Shown in pieces: positions 57,266 through 64,000 of a stretch of DNA of 64,000 nt. The notes beneath the pieces are model-generated. The model made no database searches, had not been told where the DNA came from, and saw only the letters and a list, made by a program, of their open reading frames with translations. The stretch is from Candidatus Thalassarchaeum betae (GTDB lineage Archaea; Thermoplasmatota; Poseidoniia; Poseidoniales; Thalassarchaeaceae), in the NCBI GenBank assembly GCA_022448665.1, contig JAKUUO010000004.1, positions 42,267 through 106,266 of the forward strand. The letters are read 5' to 3'. Position 1 is the first letter of the stretch; every line of letters begins with the position of its first letter. The translations under genes were made by a program, and so were the position numbers.

Positions 57266-58258
57266 CTACGCGCCGCGATCTTGCATGCGAACATCGAGTT
57301 TGTCCATCTCGAGCCCGTCCATCGCCTTTCCAGCCATCATGGAGCTGGCCTCTGTCACCCTCTCCGGGTCGTTGAAGTGGTGAGTTGCTAGAACTATGGC
57401 CGAGGCGGTGGTCGCTGGATGCTCGGACTTGAAAATCCCAGAACCGACGAAAACGCCATCCATCCCGTGCCTCATCAGTAGCGCAGCATCGGCCGGCGTG
57501 GCGATCCCTCCCGCTGAGAAAGTGACGACTGGGAGTCTGCTCATTTCTCGAACCTCACCCATGATCTGCGCTATTGAATCATGGCATGCGTCCATGCTTC
57601 CGAACGGGGTGTTCTGAACCACCAATTCGTGCTCGGAAGACGACTCGATACGACGCCACCCATCGGAGATGGTGCGAGCGATGGTCTCGAACTCGGCATC
57701 ATTGGCACTCTGCAGAAGACTGATCTCCTCAGCCACCAAACGGGCGTGTTGAACAGCGCTGACCACGTTGCCCGTCCCCGCCTCTCCCTTGGTTCGAATC
57801 ATCGCCGCACCCTCCATGATGCGCCGGCACGCCTCTCCGAGGCTGATGCAGCCACAGACGAAGGGGATGGTGAAGTCGTTCTTTGCAATGTGGTAGAACG
57901 GATCAGCAGGTGTCAGGACCTCGCTCTCGTCGACCATGTCGACTCCGAGCGACTCCAGCACCCGTGCTTCCTCATCATGCCCTATCCGTGCCTTGGCCAT
58001 CACCGGGATGCTGGTCGTGTCTATGATGGCGCGTATCAGGTCAGGATGGCTCATTCTGGCCACCCCTCCGTCTGATCGGATGTCCGCAGGGACCCTCTCA
58101 AGGGCCATCACCGCAGTAGCACCGGCGTCCTCGGCTATGTGCGCCTGCTCGGGCGTGACGACATCCATGATGACGCCGCCTTCCTGCATCTTGGCGAAAC
58201 CGCGCTTGAGGAGCTCTGTGCCGTGACGCATCTTCTCGAGATCGACCAGTCGCGACAT
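57266..58258 (-). CDS. pdxS: Pyridoxal 5'-phosphate synthase subunit PdxS
   Basis: Synthase subunit that builds PLP from ribose 5-phosphate, glyceraldehyde 3-phosphate and ammonia. The 330-residue barrel opens with [43 protein letters not shown], an unmistakable PdxS start, and retains [16 protein letters not shown] and [17 protein letters not shown] with catalytic Lys residues. The PdxT glutaminase partner is not in this window. Convergent with coiled-coil protein D. Confidence 0.96.
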   Translation of the reverse strand: MSRLVDLEKMRHGTELLKRGFAKMQEGGVIMDVVTPEQAHIAEDAGATAVMALERVPADIRSDGGVARMSHPDLIRAIIDTTSIPVMAKARIGHDEEARVLESLGVDMVDESEVLTPADPFYHIAKNDFTIPFVCGCISLGEACRRIMEGAAMIRTKGEAGTGNVVSAVQHARLVAEEISLLQSANDAEFETIARTISDGWRRIESSSEHELVVQNTPFGSMDACHDSIAQIMGEVREMSRLPVVTFSAGGIATPADAALLMRHGMDGVFVGSGIFKSEHPATTASAIVLATHHFNDPERVTEASSMMAGKAMDGLEMDKLDVRMQDRGA

Positions 58259-58311
58259 GCCTTATCCTCTTGGCATGTCCTCATGAACCTATGTCCGGCC
58301 CAGATAGAGGT

Positions 58312-58590
58312 CTAAGAATCAGCCAGAACCGGCGAGTCGCCTTCCGCGACGGGCAGGTCTGGGGCCTCGTCCTCGTTCCTGTCGAGCCACTCCATCTCCT
58401 CATCGGGCAGATCGGTGTCGGCGTAGATTGCGTCAACCGGGCACTCGGGCACACAGGCCGCGCAGTCGATGCACTCATCAGGGTCGATGACGAGATACTC
58501 ATCGGCTTCGTGGAAGCACTCTACTGGGCAGACTGCGACGCAGTCTTGGTACTTGCATCGTACACACGCGCTGGTGACTACATGGGTCAT
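58312..58590 (-). CDS. fdxA: 7Fe-type ferredoxin
   Basis: 92 residues. First cluster [18 protein letters not shown] has the spacing of a [3Fe-4S] site as in bacterial FdxA; second [16 protein letters not shown] is a [4Fe-4S] site. An acidic C-terminal extension ([22 protein letters not shown]) follows, again as in FdxA. Soluble electron carrier for oxidoreductases such as 2-oxoacid:ferredoxin enzymes. Lies between pdxS and the exosome-type RNA-binding gene, all on the minus strand. Confidence 0.9.
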   Translation of the reverse strand: MTHVVTSACVRCKYQDCVAVCPVECFHEADEYLVIDPDECIDCAACVPECPVDAIYADTDLPDEEMEWLDRNEDEAPDLPVAEGDSPVLADS

Positions 58591-58655
58591 GCAAAACCTC
58601 GTCCCTTGCGATGCGAAACCGAGTAATAAACTTGCTCGGAAACAAGGTGCAAACG

Positions 58656-59096
58656 CTACTCGATACCCAATATCGAACGTATCGTGTCGCCCATCACATC
58701 AGCCGGTTCACTACCTGGATACACCTCGATCTTGAACTGTCCTTTCGCTGTTGCACCAGTGTGCCCATCGGCAGCGAGCCTGACCTCTCCCTGAACCAGC
58801 TTCGACAATTCAACTCTGACGTGCATCACCTTCTCTGCGTCTATTCGCTTGGCAATCCCTTCCTTAATCAGACTCGCCAATGCAGCCTCGCCCAGCCTCG
58901 CTAGGGACTCCCCTGCCGCCTTTTTCTTACTGACTCGGGCCTGCATGATGGTCTGCGGAGACCCGTGCCATGACTTCCCCTTATCCATAGTCAATTCACA
59001 ACCGTTCCCGGCCAGCCATCTCAGACTTTCCTCAAGCAGACTGAGATCGTCCACACCACTGGCGTGGATCCTCCAGGTCGCGCTGTGCAGTCCCAT
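58656..59096 (-). CDS. RNA-binding protein of the COG1325 / DUF54 (exosome-associated) type
   Basis: 146 residues: [26 protein letters not shown] at the start matches the 'predicted exosome subunit' family, followed by [17 protein letters not shown], a typical middle of that family, and a basic helix. These proteins are found in archaea near ribosomal and exosome genes. Here the gene is divergent from S3ae across 140 bp that holds the shared rRNA-type promoter. Assignment is by pattern and context. Confidence 0.65.
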   Translation of the reverse strand: MGLHSATWRIHASGVDDLSLLEESLRWLAGNGCELTMDKGKSWHGSPQTIMQARVSKKKAAGESLARLGEAALASLIKEGIAKRIDAEKVMHVRVELSKLVQGEVRLAADGHTGATAKGQFKIEVYPGSEPADVMGDTIRSILGIE

Positions 59097-59145
59097 GCCG
59101 TCTGCATGGGTGAAGCACCCTTGAATACGACGATTGCGATATCGT

Positions 59146-59168
59146 CAAAGTCCCCCTGCGGGGCTTTG
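59146..59168 (+). terminator. Hairpin ahead of the S3ae promoter
   Basis: CAAAG with CTTTG enclose CCCC-TGC-GGGG, with a 2-nt bulge. The element ends 2 nt before the TTCAAATAC box. A GC-rich hairpin also precedes the 23S and 5S TTCAAAT elements, so this may be part of a composite promoter rather than a terminator. Confidence 0.4.
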
Positions 59169-59169
59169 A

Positions 59170-59194
59170 TTCAAATACTCGAGGCAGGTCGCAC
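59170..59194 (+). promoter_or_regulatory. Putative S3ae promoter, same element as the 23S rRNA promoter
   Basis: TTCAAATAC and AGGCAGGTCGC are separated exactly as in the copy at 16966-16990. Outside those blocks the two sites differ, so this is a conserved element and not a duplication of the whole region. It lies about 67 nt before the S3ae ATG. Confidence 0.55.
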
Positions 59195-59236
59195 GGCCCG
59201 CATACGGGGTAGCCCCCGATAGACGAGGTCGTTGTC

Positions 59237-60163
59237 ATGGCGAAGGGAGCAGCAGCAAGGGCAGCGGCACGCAAGCAGCGGGACAAGTGGAAGTCCAAGC
59301 GCTGGTACACAATCCGCGCACCCCGCCATCCATGGGCCTTCAAGGTCATCGGCGAGACAATAGCCGAGGACGAGGCGATGCTCATAGGCAGGAACTACGA
59401 GATTCTGCAGAACGAACTTGATGGTGACTTCTCGAAGATGCACGTGAAGGTGCAGTTCCGTATCACCAGTGTAGTCGGAGGTGACGCTCTTACTGAGTAC
59501 ATTGGTCACGAGATGCTGAAGGATCACATCCGCCGACAGGTCCGTCGCGATAGGGGCAAGGTCGATGACACTGTCGACATCGTCACCGAGGACGGCTTCT
59601 ACGTGCGCGTCAAACCGCTGCTGATATCGAGGAACCGGATCAAGGGAAGCCAGAAGCAGGAGATGCGCACGCTGGCACGCGAAGTGATACTCAAGACCGG
59701 TGCCACTACCACTTGGATAGACTTGCAGAAGTCATCTCTAGACGGTACCTTAGAGGCTAAGATTAGGGAGGCGGTATCCAAAATTCAACCAGTGCGGGGC
59801 GTGATGATCAGACGCACTCAACTGATTCAGACCGGTGTCGTCACCCAGGACGGCCTGACGCTTGAGGAAATTCGAAATCAGGAGGAGGCCGAGAAAGAGG
59901 CTGCCGCCGAGCCCGAGGCCGAGGACTTGGATTCCGCTGAAGAGACAGAGTCCCCCGAACAGGAAGAGGAGTCAGAGGCCGAAGCCGAGGAGGATGCAAC
60001 CGTGCCAGAGCCTGTCGAGGAAGCTGCTGCCGAGCCTGAAGCAGTCAGCGATGCGGTTGACTACTCTTCGATGACCGTGGCCCAGTTGAAGGACCTCCTC
60101 AGAGAGGCCGGCAAGACCGTATCCGGGAAGAAGGCCGAACTCATAGAGCGCCTGCAGGAGTGA
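59237..60163 (+). CDS. rps3ae: Ribosomal protein S3ae with acidic linker and C-terminal SAP domain
   Basis: 308 residues. Residues 1-215 are S3ae (eukaryotic S1): KQRDKWKSKRWYTIRAPRHPWAF, KVQFRITSVVGGDALTEYIGHEM and VRGVMIRRTQLIQTG. Usual archaeal length is about 200-220. The extra ~90 residues are a very acidic Glu/Ala/Pro linker (~220-275) and a helix-extended loop-helix SAP motif (MTVAQLKDLLREAGKTVSGKKAELIERL) that normally binds DNA or RNA. The 30S subunit location is known for the core; what the SAP part does is unknown. The gene is first in a plus-strand series with the phosphorylase gene overlapping its stop. Confidence 0.93.
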   Translation: MAKGAAARAAARKQRDKWKSKRWYTIRAPRHPWAFKVIGETIAEDEAMLIGRNYEILQNELDGDFSKMHVKVQFRITSVVGGDALTEYIGHEMLKDHIRRQVRRDRGKVDDTVDIVTEDGFYVRVKPLLISRNRIKGSQKQEMRTLAREVILKTGATTTWIDLQKSSLDGTLEAKIREAVSKIQPVRGVMIRRTQLIQTGVVTQDGLTLEEIRNQEEAEKEAAAEPEAEDLDSAEETESPEQEEESEAEAEEDATVPEPVEEAAAEPEAVSDAVDYSSMTVAQLKDLLREAGKTVSGKKAELIERLQE

Positions 60164-60933
60164 GAACTGTGGCCCGCATCGCGGTGCTCTGCGGTACCGG
60201 GATGAGCGCGTTCGCATCCGAACTCGCTTCGATGCGAGGAGCGAACTCGGAAACCCTGCGGATAGACTCTGATTGGGGACAGGTTCCGGCTACGCTGGTG
60301 AGCGTCTCAGAGGGCGAGGTCCTAGTTATCGACCGCCACCACTCCGGTGATGGCAGCCGCACACCCCCTCACATGATCGAGCATCGAGCTAACATCCACG
60401 CGGCTGCCAGTTGCCAACCCGACCTAGTGGCGAGCATCAACTCGGTCGGCACAATGCGCGAGGACATGCCGCCTGGGACCATTGCAGTCGCGGGCGACGT
60501 CCTCGACCTCGCTGAGAGGCCTTGGACGTTCCATGACGATGACGCGTCACATGCTGACAGGACATCCTCCTTCGACTCAGCCGCCTCCGAAGCTTGTGGG
60601 AGAGCCATTGAGGTCAGTCAAGGATTAGCGCCGAGCGGGATAGTTGTGGCGCAGTGCATCGGTCCGCAGTTCGAGTCACCCTCGGAGATTGACGCCCTCG
60701 AGCGGCTCGGTGCGGACGTGGTCGGCATGACTCTCGGCCCTGAATCCCGATTGATGTCCGAACGGGGGATTCCTCATGTCGCACTCTCGTGTTGCTCCAA
60801 CTGGGCTGCTGGAAGGACCCCGGGCTCTCCTGATGCTGCCATCGACCATGAAGCGGTCGATGTTGTGGCGGCCACCATGAGTGAGCGCGTCGGCGATTGC
60901 ATGATGGCGCTTCTAGCCGAATTGGGTGATTAG
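60160..60933 (+). CDS. Purine nucleoside / methylthioadenosine phosphorylase family protein
   Basis: 257 residues. RHHSGDGSRTPPHMIEHRANIHAA and GPQFESPSEIDALERLGADVVGMTLGPES are the phosphate/ribose-binding and base-binding motifs of MTAP/PNP enzymes (NP-2 class), and INSVGTMREDMPPGTIAV is the central loop. It phosphorolyses methylthioadenosine or purine nucleosides for salvage. Start GTG 60160 overlaps the S3ae stop; GTG 60169 is an alternative. Which nucleoside it prefers cannot be read with confidence. Confidence 0.85.
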   Translation: MRTVARIAVLCGTGMSAFASELASMRGANSETLRIDSDWGQVPATLVSVSEGEVLVIDRHHSGDGSRTPPHMIEHRANIHAAASCQPDLVASINSVGTMREDMPPGTIAVAGDVLDLAERPWTFHDDDASHADRTSSFDSAASEACGRAIEVSQGLAPSGIVVAQCIGPQFESPSEIDALERLGADVVGMTLGPESRLMSERGIPHVALSCCSNWAAGRTPGSPDAAIDHEAVDVVAATMSERVGDCMMALLAELGD

Positions 60934-61266
60934 TTGGACAGGGATCTAAAGATCGGCCTCGTTCTGATTGGGTGCGCCTTGCTCCTGTTCCCTTTGACGA
61001 TGAATCTGATGCAGGAGCACGACGACGCGGTCAAGGAGCACGAGCGCGAGTGTGACATGGAGTACAGACTGCTGGTCCTCAATACCATCGAGTCTCCCGA
61101 TCCCGTGTTGTGCGGGGAGCTGGAGGATGAAAAGGCGCGCAAGACGACGTACTTTCTGGGGTCGGTTGGACTGTTCGTGGTATCAGGAGTAGGCGGACTG
61201 GTCATGGTGCTGCCGTATGAGACCAGGGACCCCAAGCAGCCGCCACCGGGCAGGGAACTACGTTGA
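60934..61266 (+). CDS. Two-helix membrane protein of unknown function
   Basis: 110 residues from TTG 60934, directly abutting the phosphorylase stop. One helix at each end (KIGLVLIGCALLLFPLTMNL and TYFLGSVGLFVVSGVGGLVMVL) encloses a ~45-residue charged loop with two Cys (ECDMEYRL.., PVLCGEL) that could form a disulfide outside the cell. No family recognised. The gene is 25 nt before the MazG-like gene. Confidence 0.6.
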   Translation: MDRDLKIGLVLIGCALLLFPLTMNLMQEHDDAVKEHERECDMEYRLLVLNTIESPDPVLCGELEDEKARKTTYFLGSVGLFVVSGVGGLVMVLPYETRDPKQPPPGRELR

Positions 61267-61291
61267 TGGGTCTCCTTGCGCAGCATGACCC

Positions 61292-61681
61292 ATGGCACGA
61301 CCCGTTAGCGTAGACGACTGGATTGAGATTGAGGCGCGGAACAACCCCGACGGCTCCTGGATGACGATGATGTCCCGGGTGGCGGCGTTCCACCACAAGC
61401 ACGCCTTCGCATCTGAGGAGAACCATGGCCATGACATGGGGTATCGCGTGGCGCTCACTGTCGAGGAACTTGGGGAGTTCGCCGCCGCGATAACCAAGGG
61501 AAAGCCAGATGAGGAGGCCGCCGAGGAACTGGCTGACCTGCTGATTCTGATACTCGGCCACTCGTTGGCGATGAAGATCGATCTGGAGTCCGAGTTTCAC
61601 CGAAAGATGGACCGCATCATGCAGAGAGAGGCCCGCAGGGGCAAGCTAGGAATCCGCGTCACAGAGTACACCGACGAGTGA
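61292..61681 (+). CDS. MazG-like nucleotide pyrophosphohydrolase
   Basis: 129 residues. The all-alpha NTP pyrophosphatase pattern is present: VEELGEFAAAITKGKPDEEAAEELADLLILILGHSL, giving the EExxE and ExxD metal-binding acidic residues. It probably hydrolyses noncanonical or excess NTPs. Start at ATG 61292 with residues RPVSVDDWIEIEARN; shorter starts are possible. Its end overlaps the longest cupin frame by 4 nt. Confidence 0.8.
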   Translation: MARPVSVDDWIEIEARNNPDGSWMTMMSRVAAFHHKHAFASEENHGHDMGYRVALTVEELGEFAAAITKGKPDEEAAEELADLLILILGHSLAMKIDLESEFHRKMDRIMQREARRGKLGIRVTEYTDE

Positions 61682-61701
61682 ATCACAGGGTAGGGAAGAA
61701 T

Positions 61702-62061
61702 ATGAAGAAAATCAATCTGAAAGAGAAACTATCCAAGTTTTCGGACCATTGGTCTCCAAAGATTATAGCGGAGATGAACGACTATCAGTTCAAATTGGTC
61801 AAGATCAAGGGCGATTTTGTATGGCATAATCATGCGGATACCGATGAGGCGTTCATCGTAGTCGAGGGCAAGATGAAAATCGAGTTCGAGAATGAGACTG
61901 TGGAGTTGAACGAGGGTGAGATGTATGTGGTTCCAAAGGGGGTCGAGCACAAACCATGCGCTGAAACTGAGTGCAAAATAATGCTCGTCGAACCTCGTGG
62001 AGTTGTAAATACGGGCAACACTGAAGGTGATCTAACTGCCTCTAACGACGTATGGGTATAG
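61702..62061 (+). CDS. Small cupin-domain protein
   Basis: 119 residues from ATG 61702. One cupin barrel with the metal motif WHNHADTDEAFIVVEGKM (motif 1: two His and a Glu) and VPKGVEHKP (motif 2: His). Small single cupins are often enzymes of unknown substrate or metal-binding stress proteins. The gene is visibly richer in A/T and in AAA/ATT-type codons than its neighbours, suggesting recent acquisition. It converges with folA. Confidence 0.85.
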   Translation: MKKINLKEKLSKFSDHWSPKIIAEMNDYQFKLVKIKGDFVWHNHADTDEAFIVVEGKMKIEFENETVELNEGEMYVVPKGVEHKPCAETECKIMLVEPRGVVNTGNTEGDLTASNDVWV

Positions 62062-62074
62062 GCTAGGGACTGGT

Positions 62075-62584
62075 TTAGGACTTGGTCCAGACCGAGTACG
62101 TCGACTCGTGTTCGTTGCCACTATCTGCTTTCAGCCGCTCGACGATCTCTTCAGACCATCCACTGCGTTCCCAGGAGGGGAAGCAGACCTCGCCGCTGCC
62201 GGTGGTGTGCACTGTGGTCACGTGAATCTCGTCCACCCTGTCGAGAAACATCTCGTAGACCTGCGCTCCACCGATGACCCAGCACTCCTCGCTGCCTTCT
62301 GCGAAGGCCAACTCGATTGCGCGGCCTACGTACAGGGCGGTCTCGGCTCCCTCAGCCTGCCAGTTCGTATCTCGCGACATCACGATGTTGACGCGCTCGG
62401 GAAGAGGTCTGAACGAGTTGGGAAGCGAGTCCCATGTCTTCCTGCCCATGATGACTGAGTTGAAGCCGTCACCTTCGGTGAGCCGCTTGAACCGGGCCAT
62501 GTCGCTGGCCAGATTCCACGGAAGCCGGTTGCCCGTGCCGATGAACCCCCCCTCGTCCATGGCTACAATCATCGCCATTTTCAT
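62075..62584 (-). CDS. folA: Dihydrofolate reductase
   Basis: 169 residues; reduces dihydrofolate with NADPH, as required after ThyA consumes methylene-tetrahydrofolate. N-terminal AMIVAMDEGGFIGTGNRLPWNLASDMARFK is the DHFR opening, then VIMGRKTWDSLP and CWVIGGAQVYEMFLDRVDEIHVT. Bacterial-type. It starts 9 nt after thyA on the same strand, a standard pair. Confidence 0.95.
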   Translation of the reverse strand: MKMAMIVAMDEGGFIGTGNRLPWNLASDMARFKRLTEGDGFNSVIMGRKTWDSLPNSFRPLPERVNIVMSRDTNWQAEGAETALYVGRAIELAFAEGSEECWVIGGAQVYEMFLDRVDEIHVTTVHTTGSGEVCFPSWERSGWSEEIVERLKADSGNEHESTYSVWTKS

Positions 62585-62593
62585 CGGCTCACC

Positions 62594-63388
62594 TCAGACG
62601 GAAATCGGGGCAGAAATGTGAGGATGGTGGTTGTACTCCTCGATCTCTATGTGCTCGTGACGGAAGTCGTCGATCGAAGTCACTGTAGGGTCGAGCCTGA
62701 GGATCGGCAGTTCGAGTGGTACCCGTGTGATCTGTAGCCTCGCCTGCTCGAGGTGGTTGAGGTACAGGTGACAGTCCCCACCGGTCCAGACGAACTCGCC
62801 TGGAACGAGTCCGCACACCTGTGCCATCATGCAGGTCAGCAGGCTGTAGGAGGAGATGTTGAACGGCACCCCTAGGAAGGCGTCAGCGCTCCTCTGGTAA
62901 AGCTGGCAGGAGAGCTTGCCGTCGTTGACATAGAACTGGAAAAAGGCGTGGCACGGCATCAGCGCCATCTCATCAAGCTCACCGACATTCCAAGCCGACA
63001 CAATAATCCGACGGCTGTTGGGGTTGTTGCGAATCAGGTCGATGGCATTCTCTATCTGGTCGACTACCCTCCCGTCATCAGCCTCCCACTTGCGCCACTG
63101 CTTGCCGTACACGGGCCCGAGATCACCCTCTTCGTCGGCCCACTCGTTCCAGATTCTGACCTTGTTGTCCTGCAGGTATCCCACGTTGGTGTCGCCCGAG
63201 AGGAACCACAGGAGTTCGTGGATGATGCTCGGCCAGTGCACCCTCTTCGTGGTCACGGCAGGGAAGCCGTCCGAGAGGTCGAAGCGCATTTGGTGGCCGA
63301 ACACCGAGATGGTCCCAGTTCCTGTCCTGTCACCCTTCTCCTCCCCCTCACTGAGGATTCGACGCAAGAAATCGAGATATTGCTGCAT
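62594..63388 (-). CDS. thyA: Thymidylate synthase (ThyA)
   Basis: 264 residues, the same length as the E. coli enzyme. Methylates dUMP to dTMP with methylene-tetrahydrofolate. Key segments: [17 protein letters not shown], the active-site Cys in [32 protein letters not shown] (phosphate-binding RRS/Arg region) and [12 protein letters not shown]. It is probably of bacterial origin. Upstream a ~110-bp divergent region separates it from the truncated secreted protein. Confidence 0.97.
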   Translation of the reverse strand: MQQYLDFLRRILSEGEEKGDRTGTGTISVFGHQMRFDLSDGFPAVTTKRVHWPSIIHELLWFLSGDTNVGYLQDNKVRIWNEWADEEGDLGPVYGKQWRKWEADDGRVVDQIENAIDLIRNNPNSRRIIVSAWNVGELDEMALMPCHAFFQFYVNDGKLSCQLYQRSADAFLGVPFNISSYSLLTCMMAQVCGLVPGEFVWTGGDCHLYLNHLEQARLQITRVPLELPILRLDPTVTSIDDFRHEHIEIEEYNHHPHISAPISV

Positions 63389-63509
63389 AGGCTGTCTGAC
63401 CTGCGCCTCGGTAGTCCATCAAGAATGCGGCAGCGTTTCTACTAAGGCGCGCTCGGCTCTTTGCCGTGCTAACACAAGACTTGATGATGAGTTCCGGTTG
63501 CCGGCAATC

Positions 63510-64000
63510 GTGTGGAAAAGGCGTATCGTCGGCCTGCTGATGGTCGCATTGCTGGTCATCCCATGCACTGCTCCTGCTGTAATCGGGGGTTGGGAGGAAG
63601 ACAACTGGCTGGAGAACCTCATCGGGCCCGAGAGACTGGCTCACGGTGATGAGTTCGGTTGCCATGGCTATGAAGGGCTCGACATACAGGAAGAACACTC
63701 TGTCATCGAGGACTGCCGGGACTACCTGACTGCACTCACCAACGCCTCGCGCTGGGGCATGCAGCCAATCTCATTCGGGGTCCCGGGAGGGGAGCTCGAC
63801 GTTTCTACTGCGACCGCGCTGATCGACGCCGGCTTCGAGATAGTCGGCGACAAGCTCACAGAGCAGCCCGAGGGCCTGGTCTCCGTTGTTCGCAATGGAG
63901 GCAGCCTCGAGAAGGGTATCGCCAACCAGTCACTGTTGGATTCGGCAGAAGAAGACAGCCTGGTCAGCATCTACTGGAGGGCTAGGGTGGACGATCTCAA
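63510..64000 (+). CDS. Secreted or membrane protein, cut by the window end
   Basis: Plus-strand frame open from GTG 63510 (or TTG 63498) to the last base. The start encodes a basic residue run and a hydrophobic signal segment (WKRRIVGLLMVALLVIPCTAPAVIGG), followed by an acidic region with three Cys (GCHG, EDCRDYL) and a beta-rich stretch (VPGGELDVSTATALIDAGFEIVGD). At least 163 residues are visible. No family recognised. The divergent gap to thyA (~110 bp) should hold its promoter. Confidence 0.6.
   Translation, partial: MWKRRIVGLLMVALLVIPCTAPAVIGGWEEDNWLENLIGPERLAHGDEFGCHGYEGLDIQEEHSVIEDCRDYLTALTNASRWGMQPISFGVPGGELDVSTATALIDAGFEIVGDKLTEQPEGLVSVVRNGGSLEKGIANQSLLDSAEEDSLVSIYWRARVDDL

Noticed and set aside
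58270..58626. 118-residue plus-strand frame antisense to the 7Fe ferredoxin
   Set aside because: It overlaps both Fe-S motifs of the opposite gene and has no conserved pattern.

Overview
The window reads as a stretch of a marine planktonic archaeal chromosome, most likely Marine Group II / Candidatus Poseidoniales (Thermoplasmatota). This is an inference from gene content: an archaeal RNA polymerase operon (rpoH-rpoB-rpoA'-rpoA''-L30e), archaeal 23S and 5S rRNA with no 16S beside them, aIF6, S3ae, archaeal RNase P proteins, type II GAPDH and archaeal PheT. These sit beside bacterial-looking ThyA/DHFR, a biotin-dependent acyl-CoA carboxylase, MeaB and very large secreted adhesin/protease-like proteins. 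Genes are densely packed, often with 1-16 nt overlaps. Distal operon genes show GGTGA-type ribosome binding sites, and several first genes have TATA-like boxes about 27-32 nt before the start codon, which suggests leaderless mRNAs.

Layout. 1-7.7 kb (mostly minus strand): glutamyl-tRNA synthetase (cut by the window edge), RNase HII, a secreted SGNH-hydrolase-like membrane protein, PheT, and a rearranged glutamate-synthase-like GXGXG protein. 7.8-16.9 kb (plus): GAPDH, a giant subtilase, adenylate kinase, RNase P component 4, a YhbY RNA-binding protein, an ion transporter of the NhaD/ArsB class, and a zinc-knuckle protein with a 16-residue repeat. 17.1-20.2 kb: 23S and 5S rRNA. 20.3-28.8 kb: aIF6, threonine synthase, a propionyl/methylmalonyl-CoA module (carboxyltransferase, small subunit, biotin carrier, B12-binding mutase subunit, MeaB), a lipid-kinase-like membrane protein and asparagine synthetase. 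28.8-35.8 kb (minus): Ogt, ferredoxin and a respiratory operon with Rieske protein, split cytochrome b and a cytochrome b-HdrD fusion. 36-39 kb: TPR protein, divergent FtsZ-like GTPase, Pop5 and a HemK-like/biotin ligase fusion. 39.1-48.5 kb: tRNA-Lys and the RNA polymerase operon. 48.6-57.3 kb: four coiled-coil proteins around a CARDB/zinc-ribbon membrane protein, a DtxR-family regulator and a multi-pass membrane protein. 57.3-64 kb: PdxS, two small metabolic/RNA genes, S3ae with an added SAP domain, a nucleoside phosphorylase, MazG, cupin, DHFR, ThyA and a truncated secreted protein.

The strongest candidate for an undescribed system is the respiratory operon at 29.6-35.8 kb. The C-terminal half of cytochrome b carries a Qo-site PDWY motif and is fused through an extracytoplasmic segment and a further membrane helix to a cytoplasmic HdrD-like module with two 4Fe-4S motifs and two CCG domains. 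A two-cluster ferredoxin gene follows. This architecture would physically join quinol oxidation to a cytoplasmic thiol/disulfide or ferredoxin pool. Other notable items are an HhH-like N-terminal domain shared by RpoH and RpoA'', a promoter-like element shared by the 23S rRNA and S3ae genes, a HemK-like/BirA fusion, an FtsZ homologue with a GGGMGSG signature, and the coiled-coil protein cluster. No mobile element, CRISPR array or prophage was seen, and no stretch over 300 bases lacks a gene.
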